Positions 61,730 to 64,000 of a stretch of 64,000 bases of DNA are shown here, piece after piece. The notes beneath the pieces are model-generated. The model did no database searches, had not been told where the DNA came from, and was given only the letters and a program-made list of their open reading frames with translations. Each line of letters opens with the position of its first letter. The first letter of the stretch is position 1. This DNA comes from Balneola sp. (GTDB taxonomy: Bacteria > Bacteroidota > Rhodothermia > Balneolales > Balneolaceae). The translations under genes and the position numbers were made by a program. Location: NCBI GenBank assembly GCA_017643645.1, contig JAEPNB010000003.1, forward strand, positions 62,001 through 126,000, read 5' to 3'.

Positions 61730-63204
61730 AGCTCCGAATACCTCTCAATCCGTTCTCTTTCCTCAGGCTCAGTAGCTAAACTAATTCCTATCAATAACGC
61801 CAGATTTGCGATCAATCCATAAATTCCCTCATGCATAGGAAGTGGTTTGAATTCGGGATTGTAAAGGAAGAATAATGTGACCACAATCCCACCAATCAAA
61901 CCTGCAAGTGCACCTTTTCCATTCGCTCGCGGCCAGTAGAACATGGCAAATACCAACGGGAACATCTGAGCAATTCCGCCATAAGCTCCCAGTAGTAGAG
62001 AAACAATATCTGTTTCCGAAAACACCGCAAAATAATAGGCGATCAAACTTATGACGACTACTAAGATTCGTATCAATGTTCGTTCATTGCCTTCTGCTTT
62101 CATCCAGTTTGCCAGAGATGGAGATTTCGAAAGTCCGTCCCGAACGGCAACCGATGCCGCTGCATGAACAATAGCATCACCCGAAGACATTGAAGCTGCC
62201 AAAGTCCCGGCACAAACCAACCCGATCAGAATTACCGGAAGGTCCATTTGAAGCAATACATGTGGCAGAATAGAATCAGCCGGGGTTACATTCGGAAAAG
62301 CAAGAACCGCTGCAAAACCGATGATCAGGATCGGAACCAAAAAGATCTGGAAAGTAGGGTAGAGTACAACCGTTAGTTTAATAGTCCGATCACTTTTTGC
62401 AGCAAATGCCTTCATAAAGAAATGTGGCCACATAGAAAATCCGATTGCAGAGATCAATACGGCTTAACTGAATCCCCACCAATCCCAGGCGGCTCCGCTG
62501 CTGGTTAAACCCGGAGCAGATAGTGCTTCACCAAAATCGGAAGCAATCAATTCCTCAAACATCGGCCCGATTCCTCCATACATCTTTTCAGGAAGATAGA
62601 TTCCCAAAAACCACGCAATGATTAGCATAAAAATTCCCTGAAATGTGTTTGTCCATCCAACGCCCATCACTCCACTGAAGAACACGTACACAAGCACAAC
62701 TCCGTACGCAATTCCTGCGCCCAACCATTCAGGAATAGTTCCTTCGCTGATCGTATTCAGGACCAATCCGGCGCCTTTCATCTGAAGCGTTAAATAGGGA
62801 ATCAAAACTACTACAGTTAGGATTGCTAAAAGAGCTGAAAGTACTTTACTATTGTAGCGGTCCTGAAGTAATTCAGCCTGAGTTACAAACCCGTGTTTTG
62901 CACCAAGTTTTCTGGCTTTAGGACCAAAAAAGTAAAAGGGAACCATTCCTAAAGCTCCATAAGCAATAATGTAGAAAGCAGCCGCTCCACGAGAATACGC
63001 CCAACCCGGTCCACCCAAAAATGCAAAAGACGAAAATATGGAAGCGCCCAACACAAAATAGAGAATGAACACATTCATGGAGCGATCACCGGCTACATAT
63101 CCGGCGGCACTGTTACTCACTTTTCTTCCCGGGATGATTCCCATCACCAAAGTGATCGCCAAATAGATCCCACAAATTCCGAGAATAATGATCCAGTCAG
63201 CCAA
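61726..63204 (-). pseudogene. Sodium:solute symporter (SSS family) interrupted by an in-frame stop
   Basis: Two same-frame halves, 62464-63204 (TTG start, 246 residues) and 61726-62463, make a single SSS protein of about 492 codons split by one TAA at 62466-62464. Before it reads AAWDWWGFS, after it AVLISAIGFSMWPHFFMKAF, joining in the middle of the conserved SSS region with no missing residues. The halves carry normal SSS features (GDRSMNVFILYF, FSSFAFLGGPGWAYSRG, CAGTLAASMSSGDAIVHAAA). It is a recent nonsense mutation, a sequencing error, or a read-through site. A DUF3311 partner precedes it directly. Confidence 0.85.
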
Positions 63205-63459
63205 CTATTTTTCCTCCTCAGTATCTTTTCTAAAAAAGAGAAAGAGTGCTGTAAAGGAGCAACAGACCATCAGAATAACCCAGAAAAAGGAGAGTGGCAG
63301 CCCAAGAACTAATAGCTTTGCTGAACTCATTAAGGGATAAACCGGCCAGATCAAACAGATCTGAATCAGTACCAGAATCGGAACTAAAATAAATGCACGT
63401 TTTCTCCGCTTTGGTGATCGCGATGAAAAAACTAAGCCGTTTGGGATCTTATTGTTCAT
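63205..63459 (-). CDS. DUF3311-like small subunit of the SSS symporter
   Basis: An 84-residue protein with two hydrophobic helices (FILVPILVLIQICLIWPVYP and PLSFFWVILMVCCSFTALFLFF). This is the DUF3311 pattern normally found directly upstream of SSS permeases. Its stop touches the symporter TTG start (TAGTTG), so translation is coupled. Confidence 0.82.
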   Translation of the reverse strand: MNNKIPNGLVFSSRSPKRRKRAFILVPILVLIQICLIWPVYPLMSSAKLLVLGLPLSFFWVILMVCCSFTALFLFFRKDTEEEK

Positions 63460-63587
63460 ATCAAAAAATATTTCGCTATAAATACGAAAAGAAGTTTTGA
63501 ATCGAAAGAAGTTTAATACAAACCATCAATGCAATCAGCGATCCAAAATCAACGGAATCAGTCTTCCAAAACCACTACCTTTAAACC

Positions 63588-64000
63588 GTGAGTAATCCCA
63601 AGATCAACATAGAAGTTTCTGAAAAAGTAGCGAACCTGCCGCTTTCACCCGGAGTGTATATCTACAGAGATAAAAATGGAAGTGTGTTGTATGTGGGTAA
63701 AGCCAAGAAGCTCAGAAACAGAGTTCGTTCTTATTTTCAGGAATCCCGGAATGTTGATGGACGCATCAAAACGATGGTTTCCAAGATCGATGATCTGGAA
63801 GTGGTGGTTACTGATTCGGAAGCTGAAGCTCTGATCTTGGAGAATAACTTCATTAAGCAGTATCAGCCTCGCTACAATATTATGTATCGGGATGATAAAT
63901 CATATCCATACATCTGTATCACAAAAGATGATAAACCCAGAGTGTTTCCAACCCGGACCATCGTAAAAGACGGGAGCAAATATTATGGTCCGTACGATAG
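63588..64000 (+). CDS. uvrC: UvrABC system protein C, N-terminal part (cut by window end)
   Basis: A GTG at 63588 opens a frame that runs off the window (137 codons plus two bases). It encodes the GIY-YIG nuclease domain of UvrC: LPLSPGVYIYRDKNG, VLYVGKAKKLRNRVRSYF, and later EALILENNFIKQYQPRYN and KYYGPY. UvrC makes both incisions in nucleotide-excision repair. It is divergent from the symporter operon (128-base gap). Confidence 0.95.
   Translation, partial: MSNPKINIEVSEKVANLPLSPGVYIYRDKNGSVLYVGKAKKLRNRVRSYFQESRNVDGRIKTMVSKIDDLEVVVTDSEAEALILENNFIKQYQPRYNIMYRDDKSYPYICITKDDKPRVFPTRTIVKDGSKYYGPYD

Noticed and set aside
62464-63204. Two separate half-size symporter genes
   Set aside because: Both halves are in the same frame, adjoin without missing residues and together give one standard SSS protein, so an interrupted single gene is the simpler reading.

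Overview
The window looks like a chromosomal segment of a low-GC (about 40 % by eye) member of the Bacteroidota/Balneolota branch. Signs of this are weak or absent Shine-Dalgarno sequences with several GTG/TTG starts, many lipoproteins with Bacteroidota-style signals, DUF4296-like and DUF1801 proteins, a bifunctional Rel, a bifunctional ThrA, and a ketol-acid reductoisomerase that resembles the fungal enzyme. No phage, plasmid, CRISPR array, rRNA or recognisable tRNA gene was seen. Most of the window is core metabolism. The accessory signal lies in intergenic repeats, one REP-type transposase and a few unusual domain combinations.

Layout. 1-7.9 kb (+): end of a BNR/sortilin-like secreted protein, an outer-membrane barrel, Rel (ppGpp), then a tight HU-like/ruvX/def/fmt run and an ankyrin protein. 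7.9-10.3 kb (-): two tandem class-V aminotransferases, the first with a Tat-type signal. 10.9-22.1 kb (-): one continuous biosynthetic operon, ilvD-ilvB-ilvN-ilvC-ilvA-thrA-thrB-thrC. It is preceded by a 22-codon leader peptide full of Ile, Thr and Val codons and an intrinsic terminator, a textbook transcription attenuator. 22.2-28.2 kb: a helical-repeat protein (-) and the leuA-leuC-leuD-leuB operon (+), whose LeuA lacks the C-terminal leucine-sensing domain. 28.2-35 kb: TM1410-like glycosidase, RecQ, lipoprotein, SDR, CoaX, uridine kinase and N-acetylmuramoyl-L-alanine amidase. 35.1-37.4 kb: a P-loop ATPase with a winged-helix tail, coupled to an MscS channel. 37.4-43.8 kb: an RsmI-like methyltransferase, a two-TM protein and a catalytically degenerate class-A beta-lactamase fold, then repeat clusters, a DUF819 transporter and an esterase. 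43.9-49.1 kb (+): lysC, two envelope proteins, dapB-dapA-dapD. 49.2-56 kb: lipoprotein, MBL-fold hydrolase, a threonine-synthase-like enzyme fused to a LeuA-type regulatory domain, an S23 four-helix protein, AnmK and a glycosylase-annotated family protein. 56-64 kb: REP hairpins with their Y1 transposase, thioredoxin-like and RluA-like proteins, an ArsR/SRPBCC pair with twin operators, a repeat copy, WG-repeat and DUF1801 proteins, an SSS symporter broken by an in-frame stop, and the 5' end of uvrC.

How the genes work together. Aspartate-family flux is split between two aspartokinases: ThrA serves threonine and, through IlvA, isoleucine, while LysC sits with the diaminopimelate genes. All Thr/Ile/Val genes appear to be under one attenuator whose leader codons match exactly those three end products. 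Leucine synthesis is a separate operon with no visible attenuator. The most intriguing link is that the LeuA here has no regulatory domain, whereas an orphan PLP enzyme of threonine-synthase type (51.3-53.0 kb) carries one.
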